DNA of 64,000 nucleotides from Smallanthus sonchifolius. Its lineage: Eukaryota > Streptophyta > Magnoliopsida > Asterales > Asteraceae. The stretch spans positions 16,230,501 through 16,294,500 of the forward strand of contig CM042044.1 in NCBI GenBank assembly GCA_023525975.1, given 5' to 3'. The translations under genes were made by a program, and so were the position numbers. The stretch's first letter is position 1. Each line of letters begins with the position of its first letter. Shown here one piece after another: positions 11,380-21,717 of this stretch. The notes under the pieces were generated by a model, which had not been told where the DNA came from, did not search any database, and saw only the letters and a list, made by a program, of their open reading frames with translations.

Positions 11380-14300
11380 CTAAAGCTTTTGCATGTGTGC
11401 AACAATCCTTGCTACCTCATAGCCTATAGGGTCCTTGCTGGGATTGTCAAGAGGAAGCTCAGACAGAGACTTGATGTCCTTGCTTGGCATCTTAAAAATG
11501 GCCTTGCTAGAATATCTCATCTGCTGACCTCTGATAACTGTTATAGTGAATTCATCATTCTCAGCATTGTAAGACCAGCTAATGAATGGAAAGTGGGATT
11601 GGAGAGGTTTAGCATCAATGACTACATCTTTGCTAGGGTTGAAGTGATGTTTGATCACTAGCAACAGTTGTCTTCCACTTTCATTCTCAGGCTCATGAGT
11701 TTCACCCAGCTCCATCATTCTTCTAAGATCAGAATCTGGGGGCTGCATCACCTCATCAACAGTTTTATAGATTGACCTTTTTATTTCTTCCCTCCCCCTG
11801 AAGACTTCAAACCATTGATCTTGATTACTGTAGAACCAACCAATAATTTCTCTTGAATCTTCTGGTTTGGTAGTAGGTTTGGTTTTCTTCTTGGGGGGCT
11901 GTTGATGAGGAGGAGCTGGGTGGGAGGATTTAGACTCTTTGGGTGGAGAGGAGGGATGTCTAGGAGGGAGAGTGAAAGGTTGTTGGATAGAGGAAGGAGA
12001 GGATAAGGGAGTAGGCTTGGGTTTCTTTTGTTTTCTGTCGTCAGTTTGAGTATTTACCCTTTTCTTTGAGCCTGTCTTCCCAATCTTTCTTCCTCTTCCT
12101 TCTTTACTTTGAAATACAAGGCTTACAGATTCATAAAACTCATTGGACCTAGCCTCTTTCCACTCTCTCCTCTAGCCTTCAGGAAGTCCATCACGACCTT
12201 CCTTTCTTCATGGGTCCTTATGTTAAATGGAATGGTCTTTTTGGACTTTTGTTTGGCTTTTTCTTCAGCTCTTTTCTTGTTTGCCAATTGACCTTGCTGA
12301 CCCATGAAAGCTCTATAGATTTCTTTATTTGACAATTTCTCAAGGTAGTTTGCATCCTCACCTTGAGAAATCAGAGCTTCTGTCCACTCCTCTCTCATTT
12401 CTTTGGCTAGTTCAGAGTCAGTTATCCTGAACTTAGCCTCTTCTTTTCTTTTCTTTTCTTTTCTCTTTCTTCTTCTTCTTTATTGAGTTGTTCCTGCAGC
12501 TGAAGAGCTAGAGCTTCATCTTCTTGTAATTGTGTAGCTGCAGGTACTTTAACTTTCAAAGCATCCAGTTGCCTAGCATGCAACTGGATCTGTTGTTCCC
12601 TGAGGAGAATGACAACTTTTCTTTCTTGAATCTTTCTAATCTCAACCATCTCCTATTCTTCTCTTTCTCTTCTTCTCTTCTATTTTTCTCACTTCTCTTT
12701 CTCTATTCTTTCTTCTTCTTCTTCTGTCATGATGTTCTTCCCCTTGTCTTTATTGGATGCCTCTGCTTCAGATTCATGGATCACAACAGGAGATGTAAGA
12801 GATGATGTTGGGATCTCAGCTTCAGCTTCATTGGCAATCTGAGGAACAGACACAGAGGAAGGGACTGCTTCACTCTCTTCCTTTTCCCATTCACTCCCAT
12901 GTATAGCTTTAAAAGCCTCTTTGACATTCTGAGCAGCCACTTTTCTTGACTCTAATGCTGCACTCAGTATAACAGTTGGTGAGGAGGGAAGGGATAGATC
13001 TGAGTCAGAATTATCCATTGCAAGCCATCCGTCCTTTTCCAGAAAATCTTTGATAATCTTGATCATTGTTTGACTTTCTAATGAGTTGATGTTGCAGATG
13101 TGTGTCCTGAGCTCAAAAACCTTATGCAGGAAATCTGGATTGAGGAGCAGGATTTCTTGAATGTTTTTGAAAGATGATCCATCACATAAGAAGAACTGAA
13201 AACCAGAGGACCCAGTGCTTGACCATCCTTGCACTTCCAGGGCCCCTGACCATTTCATTGTAGAAGAATCTTCTCCAACATAGAACTTGTTCTTCTGTTA
13301 AAGCACTGCTCTTTATCAAGTCAAGTCTGGGAGCCAGTCTTTGTGTTTGATGTTCTTGAAGACTCTGCAGTTGATGGATAAGCCAATTTAGTTGCTTCTT
13401 GAAGAAACCATTCAAACCAAGGCATGTTGTCTTCCATCAGATCATAAAATCATCCAATGGCAAGTTCAGCAGGAAGATCTGTTGAATTGTTGATGCACTT
13501 TGTCAGGTATAGATCTAGGATATGGAGGGGATTTAGAGTATTCCAATTTAACTCTTCAATTTTTCCAGATTCCCATCCAATCCAAAAACCTTTCGGATAG
13601 ACCATCATATCCCCCAGATAGAATTGAGTTATATTCCGGATTTTGTGCAATCAATTGGGAATGAGGGGATATGACTTGTCTGGAGATGTTGGCTGCAGCT
13701 GGAAGTATGTTGAATGACAAAGGTGTGTCTTCATCTTGACTTTCATTCTCCAACACCTCATCAACAGCTCTGACAACTAACTTCCAATCCTCAGAGATAT
13801 CTGCCTTTTCATCTACTGAGTCTGGGAAGTCATGGATTTGAACAAAAGCAAGTTTGAAGAGTGTACTTTGAAAAGAAGTCTGCTCTTGTATCCATACATC
13901 AAGGCTGTCAGCATCATCTTCAGCAGTAACTATCTCCCCCTTTTTGGTTGCATCAGTGTATAGAGTTTCATCTGTTTGAGTGACCACTGATACAAGGGAA
14001 TGAGTAGTCACTGGAGGGCATTGATGGGCTTCATGCATAGAGACTTGGTGCTATAGTTTGGACACTTCAGCCTCTAGCATTGCCACCCTGGCCGTCAATT
14101 CCATATTTTCAAGTTTCAGTCTGTCCTCATCCACAGTTGTGGAATCCTTGGAACTAGATGGGGCCTTAGGCCTAGCCTCTGCATCACCATCATCCTGGTT
14201 TTCTTGGCACATGGGATTCCTCTCACTGAAGAGTGTTTCAAGAGAAACATCCTCACTGTGAGTTGCCGTGGTTGGGGACGTAGTGATGTTATCATTGTCC

Positions 14301-15514
14301 TCCGGGTCAATTGATGTACCAGTAGTAGTGATAGCCCTTTCCACATTCACTCTATCATCACTCCCAGAGTGAACCTTCTTAGGTGATGAAATTGGGCTGG
14401 GTACATTAGCAGCCAAGTCAATCAATACCTCCGAGATAGTGGTAGTTGGAGAAGGCATGTCATCTTGACTAGGTGCCTCTGCACTTAAGTTCAGAGAAGA
14501 AAAATAATGAAAGGGCCCAGAAGGTTGTTCTATGGATCCGGGATGTGATCCTGATCCTAATAGAGGAACTTCCAAGGAAGTCTCTCTAGTAATTTGGCTA
14601 TCCCTTTTGATATTCTCATCAGAATGTTGGGATTCTGAATGGGGGCTTTTAGGTTGGGATTGGGCCTGTGAGACAAGAATATAAGGAGTCTTCTTGCTCA
14701 TTTTTCTTTTTCTGGTATAGCTTGCCACAACTGGGGCCCTGTGTTCCAGTTGGACATCCAAAACAGGTGTAAGTAGTGGTTGTGCCTGTGCACCCTCAAT
14801 AGGATGAACAAGGGTTCGAACAATGGAAGTAGATTGATGTTCAGGCTTTGAAGTGGAGGGTGTGGGATCAGTATCAGCTGGGATTGCTGAACTGTCATCC
14901 TGGGTACTTTGTATGTTCATCATTGTAGATAACAATGGAACATTGACCCCTGAGAACTTTTTGGAAACAATTCTCATGCTTTGAAAAAGATTATTTTTAT
15001 GTCCCACCATAAGGTAGATTCTTGCAGGTTTGGAAAGGTCTTTTAGCTTATTATTGAAAACTTCCTACAAGAACCTTGGGTACATATAGAATTCCTGCTT
15101 TTCACCTTCTTGAAGGTTATATCTCAAACCTTCAAAAATGAGATGTGCAAAGTTGAAACCTTGGCCAGTGACCATATCGTGAACAGTAGAGGTGAGAGCA
15201 GAACTCACTTGATGCCATCCACTTCTCTTCTGGGATATGCACTGTAGAAGAGTGTGGCATAGAAACTTCCATGGAGGGCCCATCAGCGCCTTTTCAACGG
15301 TATAGTTGTTCTGATTTCTAGTGTACCCTATGGATACAAAGGTCCTCATATACTCTTCCCTGGTGTATGAAATGGCGGCCCCCTCGTCCTGAAGCTTGAG
15401 GTGTTTTCTGAGAGTAGCTTCAGTGACGATGATGTCTTTGCCGTCTACTGTGGCTTGGATTTTGAGAATCCACTGTTCGGTAGAGTAGACGGCTGTGTTC
15501 CAAAAATCCTCCAT
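11380..15514 (-). pseudogene. long extra ORF downstream of pol in element C, broken
   Basis: A series of consecutive minus-strand frames (15514-15065, 15010-14051, 14038-13556, then shifted frames to 11380) reads as one former protein of well over 1,000 aa. It is interrupted by single stops (near 15065 and 14048, both TAG) and by frameshifts after 13556. The N-terminal block has MEDFWNTAVYSTEQWILKIQ and a conserved-looking WKFLCHTLLQCIS core. The middle is Ser/Pro/Thr-rich, with a short K/E-rich coiled-coil near 12430-12650. It resembles plant-transposon proteins found after pol in composite copia elements. Function is unknown; env-like is only a positional label, and I see no clear membrane segment. 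Confidence 0.75.
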
Positions 15515-15981
15515 ATGAGAGATGTATATGGTAGGGTTGACGGTTAGTGCAAAATATATCTTTGATCGACAAAGAAAATCGATTATATCATCGACTTCAT
15601 ACTTATTTCCTTTAACTAGGTATGCAGTGAGATTGTGGTAGGGAGAAAACTTGTCATTAGGATGGTTTATGTCGATCTCTGCCTTTGTCGTTGGATTTGG
15701 AGGGAAGGAGGATGCTTTTGAAAGGTGGTTAAGTATGGAAAGCTTTGAATGCTTTGAATGCTTGAGAGAAAATGGTGAGAGTTAGGTTGGAATTAAATGT
15801 GAAGAGGTGAAGGAGAAATTTGATTTGTGTTATAACGACATAGGAGTGAAAAAGCAAAGTTACTTGTACAGTACAAACCATTCACTTTTCACTGTTACAG
15901 CTGTAATACACTATAGCAGTCATGGTAAAGACTGAAAGTACTTTTTATAGTGGGTAAAAGTTATTTTGGACTTATTTTTAC

Positions 15982-16248
15982 CCGTCAGCAGCAAACTTGG
16001 TTGCTGCGGATGGTTAAGCCTATCCGCTGCAAACTTGGTTGTTGCGGATGGTTAAGTCTGTCAGCAGCAAACTCAATTGCTGCTGGTGGATGTAATTGTC
16101 CGCAGCAAAGATGTTGCTGCTGATTGCCTTAGAGCTATCCGCAGGAAACTTGTTCCTACTGATAACTTAAAGCAGTCAGTGGCAAATTCTTTGCTGTTGA
16201 TGATTAGACCTGTCAGCAGCAAAAATGGTTGCTGCTGACTTATAACTT
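15982..16248. repeat. seven tandem ~38-bp hairpin units, 3' region of element C
   Basis: Units start near 15982, 16021, 16059, 16097, 16136, 16174 and 16211 (spacing 37-39). Each has the form GTCAGCAGCAAA, a short loop, then TTGCTGCTGA, so each can fold on itself. The array lies between the end of pol (16297) and the extra ORF (15514). The same motif and spacing recur in the LTRs and at 19857-20010. Confidence 0.9.
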
Positions 16249-16296
16249 TTATTTACAACAAAAGACAAACACATTAAAAAAAATTAGAGAAAGATT

Positions 16297-17770
16297 TTAG
16301 TTAAAGTTCATCATACCAGTGGATTCAACAAAGTATCTAAATCTAGCTTCATCAAAAGGTTTTGTAAACAAGTCAGCATATTGCTCATTGGTATGAACTT
16401 TGGTTAAAATAATTCTCCTTTTCTTAGCTTGATCTCTTATGAAGTGATACCTAATGTTAATGTGCTTTGTCTTGGAATGCTGCACCGGATTGTTTATGAT
16501 TGATATAGCACTCATGTTGTTAATGTGAATGGGAGTGGCCATGAAAGTCATCCCATAATCCAGCATTTGGTTTTGTATCCAGATGACTTGTGCACAACAA
16601 CTTGAAGCTGCAATGTATTCTACTTCTGCTGTAGAAGTTGATACACATGTTTGTTTCTTGCACTGCCATAAAATCAATCTTCCTCCCAGAAACTGACACC
16701 CCCTGATGTGGATTTTTTGTCCAATTTACATCCTCCATAGTCACTGTCAGTGTATGCATACAGGTTGAACTTATCATTTTTAGAATACCATAGCCCAAGC
16801 CTTGGGGCTCCCTTTAGGTATCTAAAAATTCTCTTGACAACTTGAAGATGTGTATTCTTTGGAGCTGCTTGGAATCTTGCACAAAGGCATACTGCAAACA
16901 TGATATATGGCCTTGAGGCAGTGAGATACATGAGTGATCCTATCATTGCACGGTACTGATGTTGATCAGTGTCTTGACCATCTTTGTCTGGAGTCATTTG
17001 ATGGTGCACTTGCATATGAGTTCTTGCAGCAGAGTAGTCAGCCATCTTGAATCTTTCCAAAATGCTCTAGACATATTTGGATTGGCTGATAAAGATTCCA
17101 TTTGGAACTTGTTTGACTTGAAGACCCATAAAGAAATTAGTTCACCCATTGAACTCATTTCAAACTTTGAGTGCATCAGGACCTCAAAGTCTTTACATAA
17201 CGTCTTCCTTGTTGATCCAAAGATGATGTCATCAACATAGATTTGTACCAGTAGGATTTCTCCCCCTTCATCTTTGATAAACAAGGTCTGGTCAATGGCA
17301 CCTCTTCTGAAGTTGTTGCTTAGTAGATATCCAGACAGAGTTTCATACCAGGCTCTTGGAGCTTGATGTAAGCCATAGAGATCTTTGTCTAGTTTGAACA
17401 CTTTGTTAGCATGTGCAGGATCTACAAAGCCTGGAGGTTGTTTGACATATACTTCCTCACCAATCGTCCCATACAGAAAGGCACTCTTGACATCCATTTG
17501 ATAAACTATTAAGTACTTGGATGCAGCATATGCAGGGAAGATTCTGATGGCCTCCAGCCTGGAAACAGGAGCAAAGACTTCATCATAGTCAATTCCCTCT
17601 TCCTGAGTGTAGCCTTGAGCTACAAGTCTGGATTTGTTCTTGACTACAGTGCCTCTCTCATCTTGCTTGTTCCTGGTTAACCATCTTGTGCCAATAGCAG
17701 TTTGACCAGGTGGAAGATCAACAATTTTCCAGACATCCTGTCTCTTGAATTGCAGCAACTCTTCTTGCAT
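16297..17770 (-). pseudogene. copia reverse transcriptase and RNase H of element C
   Basis: RT spans 17770-16994: VDLPPGQTAIGTRWLTRNK, then YQMDVKSAFLYG, LYGLHQAPRAWYE and the catalytic YVDDIIFG. A frameshift near 17000-17060 moves to RNase H (17060-16674), with SLMYLTASRPYIMFAVCLCA and TDSDYGGCKLDKKSTSG. A second shift near 16675 leads to the C-terminal block (16677-16297), with STAEVEYIAASSC and DLFTKPFDEARF. RT copies the element RNA and RNase H removes it. LHQAPRAW, for the usual LKQAPRAW, is a point change. Broken by at least two frameshifts. Confidence 0.92.
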
Positions 17771-17927
17771 TGCCTCAATCCAACTGCTGTGTTTCAGAGC
17801 TTCATCTATCTTCTTTGGTTATACCTGAGATAGAAAGCATATTGGCCTCATGAGTTTTGCTTCTTGTTTGAACTCCTTAGTGAACTTAGCCAATGATATT
17901 TTCCAGGGGATGTTCCTTGGTGATTCT

Positions 17928-18458
17928 CTATGCTGGTACAACATCCAATTGTATTCCTTGCTCAAGATTGCTCTGATTCTGGTTAGGAAACTCTTCATTC
18001 ATGGTGGAAGAGTCTTCAATATCAACAGTAGCATCAGCATTATCAGCAGCAGATGCCTCTACAGAATTTACAGATGTGTCTTGAAGTTCATTCGGATTTT
18101 CATTCTCAGAGAGGCTGCTGCTGGTGACATTTGAGAGTCTGGTTTCGGCTTCACTGGCTTCAATAGCTTCCACAACAGATGAAGGATAAATAGATGGCCT
18201 TTTCAGCCTGATAGAGACACTAGTGAACTCCAATCTGTAGTCAGTGGAAGCTGGTGCTTTGGAAGAGGTAGAATCCATATTTGAGAAGATGAGAGGCTCA
18301 AATATTTGTGTGAAGGAGTCTATATCAAAGAGCCAGTCTGGGCCTTTTCCCTGTTCACATGCAATGTGTTCCCTACATTCCACATTGGCTGATTCTTCCA
18401 TGATTCTTGTTATTGAGTTGAATACTCTGTAGGCCTTGGATTGAGAGGAATAACCCAC
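17928..18458 (-). pseudogene. copia integrase C-terminal / linker region of element C
   Basis: 176-aa frame starting GYSSQSKAYRVFN, the post-integrase signature of copia polyproteins. A low-complexity Ser/Glu/Asn-rich linker leads towards RT. Between 17771 and 17927 the frame is interrupted, and 18459-18572 links back to the integrase through a further shift. Confidence 0.8.
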
Positions 18459-18572
18459 AAAGTATCCTTCATTAGATTTGGCACCAAACTTAGGAAGAAC
18501 CCCATGTGTGATTAGAATGGTGCATGGACATCCAAAAGGTTTTCGGAATCCAATGTAAGGAACTCTTTTGAA

Positions 18573-19181
18573 CTAGAGTTCATAAGTTGTCTTGTTGAGA
18601 GGCTTGACAACGAGAACTCTATTCTGCACATAGCAAGCTGTACTGATTGCTTCTGCCCAGAATGTGAGAGGCAGTTTTGAATCAGCCAACATTGATCTTG
18701 CTGATTCAATTAGAGTTATGTTTCTCCTTTCAGCAACCCCATTTTTTTGAGGAGTTCTTGGAGCACTGTATTGTATTTCTATTCCCTTTCTTTCATAGAA
18801 ACGGTTCAGAGTGTGGTTCTTGAACGCTGTACCTTGATCACACCTTATGACTTTCACCTTTTGATTGCTTTGATTCTCAACTCGAAGAATGTAAGATTTA
18901 AGAATCTCAGCAATTTCATCTTTTGTTCTCAAGAAGTATACCCATGAAAATCTGGTATAGTCATCAGTGATCACCAGACAGTATGACTTCTTGCCCATTG
19001 ACATGACATTTGTAGGACCAAAGAGATCCATATGCAGCAGTTGTAATGGAGTGTCATTTGAATTCAATGTCTTAGGCTTGTGAGAACTCTTGTGTTGCTT
19101 CCCCTTCAAGCATGCAATGCAATGATCTTCAAGTTGGAATTCTTTGTCAGGAAGCACTCTGACAAGATTTTCCTTTACCAA
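18573..19181 (-). pseudogene. copia integrase core of element C
   Basis: 202-aa frame. It has HCIACLKGKQHKSSH (the last part of the zinc-binding region), then the DDE core with Asp in LHMDLFGP, Asp in IRCDQGTAFKN, and Glu in PQKNGVAERRN. All three catalytic residues are present. RCDQGTAF departs from the usual R-S-D-x-G-T-E-F. The enzyme would insert the cDNA into the genome. It is separated from the protease by a stop and a frame break near 19200. Confidence 0.9.
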
Positions 19182-19223
19182 CTTGTTAATGGTTTTTACA
19201 TTGACATGGCTTAATCTCCTATG

Positions 19224-19769
19224 CTAGAGAGCTGATTCATCAACTAATTCCTTAGACAGAAAACAAGATACACTACCAGATGGAGTTACCTCATTCATGT
19301 CAAGCACATATAGGTTATCTTTTCTCTGAGCAGTCAATAGGATCTTCTCTGGAGGAGGTTTGTTTAAGCCAGGGGATAGTACAAAACATTCTTTATCTGT
19401 GAAAAGCATCCAATGCTTTTGATCACAGATTTGGGACACACTCATGAGATTAAAGTCTAATTCTTTGACATAGTTTACTCTTTCAATACTCATCCTTTCA
19501 TTGGACACAATTCCTTGTCCTGTAATTGATCCTCCTTTTGAATCACTCCCAAAGGCAACATATCCTCCATTGAAGTGTCTGAAGTTGGAGAGGATGGATC
19601 TGTTGTCGGTCATGTGCCTGGAACTACAACTGTCTACAACCCAGGCGTTATTCTTGTGACCTGGCTTTCCTGCACATGAGAGAGATCTAGTTAGAGGGAG
19701 GAACCCAAGAACTTGCAGACTTGGGTAAGTGTGTCGTTGGATCGACAGTATCAGTATGCTTGCATTCAA
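19224..19769 (-). pseudogene. copia protease end and GAG-pre-integrase of element C
   Basis: The frame contains NAWVVDSCSSRHMTDN, the flap and active-site region where copia proteases read DSGCSRHMT. The catalytic triplet D-S/T-G reads D-S-C here, so the protease would probably be inactive. It continues with VAFGSDSKGGSITGQGIV and VNYVKELDFNLMSVSQICD, which are typical of the family, into the pre-integrase region. Confidence 0.85.
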
Positions 19770-19856
19770 TGGAGCTAATGATGATGCTTTGAGGGATAGA
19801 GACTGGGATCTTGGCTTTCCATTGATGAGGAGGTGGTTTTCCAGATCTCTTTGCTC

Positions 19857-20010
19857 TATCAGCAGCTGATGTTGCTTTGGCTGCTGACAGATTTGCTTTA
19901 TCAGCAGCAGATTTTGTTGCTGAGGACTTTGGCTTATTAGCAGTAGAGTTTGTTGCTGCTGATGGTTTTACTTGAGCAGCAGCGTACTTGGTTGCTGCTA
20001 AAGGCTTGTC
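19857..20010. repeat. four ~38-bp hairpin units inside the gag-protease spacer of element C
   Basis: Units start near 19857, 19899, 19935 and 19973, each of the form TATCAGCAGCAGA, loop, GTTGCTGCTGA. On the minus strand they encode Ala/Ser/Lys-rich protein repeats, with SAA recurring. Motif and spacing match the arrays at 15982-16248 and in both LTRs. Confidence 0.8.
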
Positions 20011-20172
20011 CTTTGGTTTCTATGGCTTCACTTGATCAACTGCATTTTCGCTGGCTGCTGATGGTTTAACAACATATGTATGCTTATCCTTCTTTACCTT
20101 GTTAACAGAGGGTTTCTCTGTAGAAGTTCTTTTGCTGATAGGATTTTGTTTAGGAGTGGCTTGATGAAGGAT

Positions 20173-20592
20173 CTAATTGAAGGGATTAAATTCACAATTT
20201 GCAGAAAAGTGGTCTGATTCACCACAGATGATGCAAGTTGGTTGAGGTTTTGGCAGCTGCTTCCTTGGTGGGGAGAGAGAGTTTCTGAAATGAGTTGCCT
20301 TGGATTCAAAGCTTCTTACCTTTTTGTTCTTGTTCGTCTTCTCAAAAGCATGTTGCTTGAGGTTTCTTTGATGCTGAAGGTAGTAGAGGCATGTGCTGGC
20401 AGTGTGATTGTATTTGCCACAGACAAAACATGATTTAGCCAGTTTGTCCCTTTGGAAGTACACATAATCTTTTCTTTTGAACAAGTCTTTGAAATTCCAG
20501 CGGTGAACTTTGTTGTGCTCAAAAGTGGCTTCCTCCAATATCTTTTGAACATATGGAGCTCTCTTTCCAGGCGCATGACATATGTTAAACAC
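20173..20592 (-). pseudogene. double CCHC zinc-knuckle segment of element C
   Basis: 139-aa frame with two knuckles: CFVCGKYNHTASTC and CIICGESDHFSANC (both C-x2-C-x4-H-x4-C). A basic Lys/Arg-rich stretch separates them. Together with the knuckle in gag proper (21372-21698) the element carries three. The segment lies between gag and protease, and the frame is broken on both sides. Confidence 0.85.
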
Positions 20593-20765
20593 CTTCCTTG
20601 GTTGGGTGGATTTAGATTGAGGATTTGGGTTGGTGGAGGTTGAAGACTATCCCTTTTCAACAGTTAGCTTTCTTGGGATAGCTGATTTTGATTTATTTGG
20701 TGAGTTGAGATACTTGTACTGTTTTTGAAGGGATGAAGGGGCTTGGACTATTGGTTTGAATAACT

Positions 20766-21236
20766 TCAAAGGCAGGTAGTGATTTTATTGGTTTTAGTGG
20801 AGTCTGAGCATGTGGACTCAGACTCAGATGAAGTAGTGCATTCTTGCACAGAGGTTTCTTGGACAACAGGATCAAGATTTCGGTTGGCCAGATCAAGATT
20901 GGAAAGATTGAAACTTGGTTCATGAATGGCTACATAGTCAGCAGGTGGAGGAACAAGATTGTAGGGTTTTTCAGCTTGAAACCCAACTCCAGCAGTTACC
21001 CTTTCATGAATTTGAGCATCCAAAAGTCTTTGCAGCTTTTTGGATGCAAACTCATATTTTTCCACATGGACCTTTTGGTCTGCTAATTCATCCCGTGTAG
21101 CCTTCAACTTAACCAGGAGATCATCAATCTGAGTTTCAAGTTTTGTTTGTTCATGTTTTAATGATGAAATCTCTTTCTTTAAACAGTTAATCTTTTCTTT
21201 GTAACTGTTTTCAACCTTTTTAAATTCAGGTTTCAT
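20766..21236 (-). pseudogene. coiled-coil segment between gag and protease, element C
   Basis: 156-aa frame. The first ~80 residues are a strong heptad-type coiled coil (Lys/Glu/Leu-rich, INCLKKEISSLKHEQTKLE and onward). A Ser/Thr/Glu-rich tail follows (TSSESESTCSDSTK). Long gag-associated coiled coils are known from Sireviruses. I assign it to element C by strand and position. Confidence 0.75.
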
Positions 21237-21371
21237 TTGGTGAAACTATTCATTTTGATCAATGAGATTATGGTTATGTTTTCTGTATCCAAGAACCTTA
21301 TCAATACAATCCTGAGTACAAAGATTTTCATATACCTGAGGTGGTATCTCTGATGTGTCTGCCATGAGAGC

Positions 21372-21712
21372 TTAATTGTTGGCAGGAAGATCCTCATACT
21401 GGAAACTCCAGTCAAACTCAGCAGTTCCAACAGCTGCACACGCTGCAGTTTGAGTAGGATGGGTAACTTGTTGCTGTCTTGGCTGAGCTTGGCTTGTTTG
21501 ACCTTGATGAGCTTGCCTTGGCTGGCCAGCTACTGGATTTGCCTTTGATTCCTTGCATTCTCTGACAAAGTGACCAAGTTGGTTACAGTTGTAACATCTC
21601 AGTTTGCTTTTCTCCAAGCCAACTCTGGTGTTGGAGTTGTTGCTTGGAATGGGTCTTCCTGTTCTAGAGTAGAACCTTTTTGCTCTTAGAGAAAGCATGG
21701 AATAGGAGTGTT
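21372..21712 (-). pseudogene. gag C-terminal part with CCHC knuckle, element C (left of nested insertion)
   Basis: Carries CYNCNQLGHFVREC (C-x2-C-x4-H-x4-C) after a basic N-terminal part, then a Gln/Thr/Ala-rich tail (HQGQTSQAQPRQQQ). It is the downstream continuation of the gag at 30650-31593. The 8.9-kb nested element sits exactly between them, and the reading frame resumes in phase after allowing for one copy of the 5-bp target duplication. Confidence 0.88.
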
Positions 21713-21717
21713 GTATA
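21713..21717. other. target-site duplication GTATA, left copy
   Basis: Five bases directly before the TG of the left LTR (21718). The identical GTATA follows the CA of the right LTR at 30645-30649. Confidence 0.93.

Noticed and set aside
12430..12730. Simple CTT/TTCTT microsatellite as an independent repeat
   Set aside because: It encodes the K/E-rich coiled coil of the extra ORF on the minus strand, so it is explained by that ORF.
15982..16248. CRISPR-like array of regular ~38-bp repeats
   Set aside because: Units are contiguous degenerate hairpins without constant-length unique spacers, within a plant retrotransposon.
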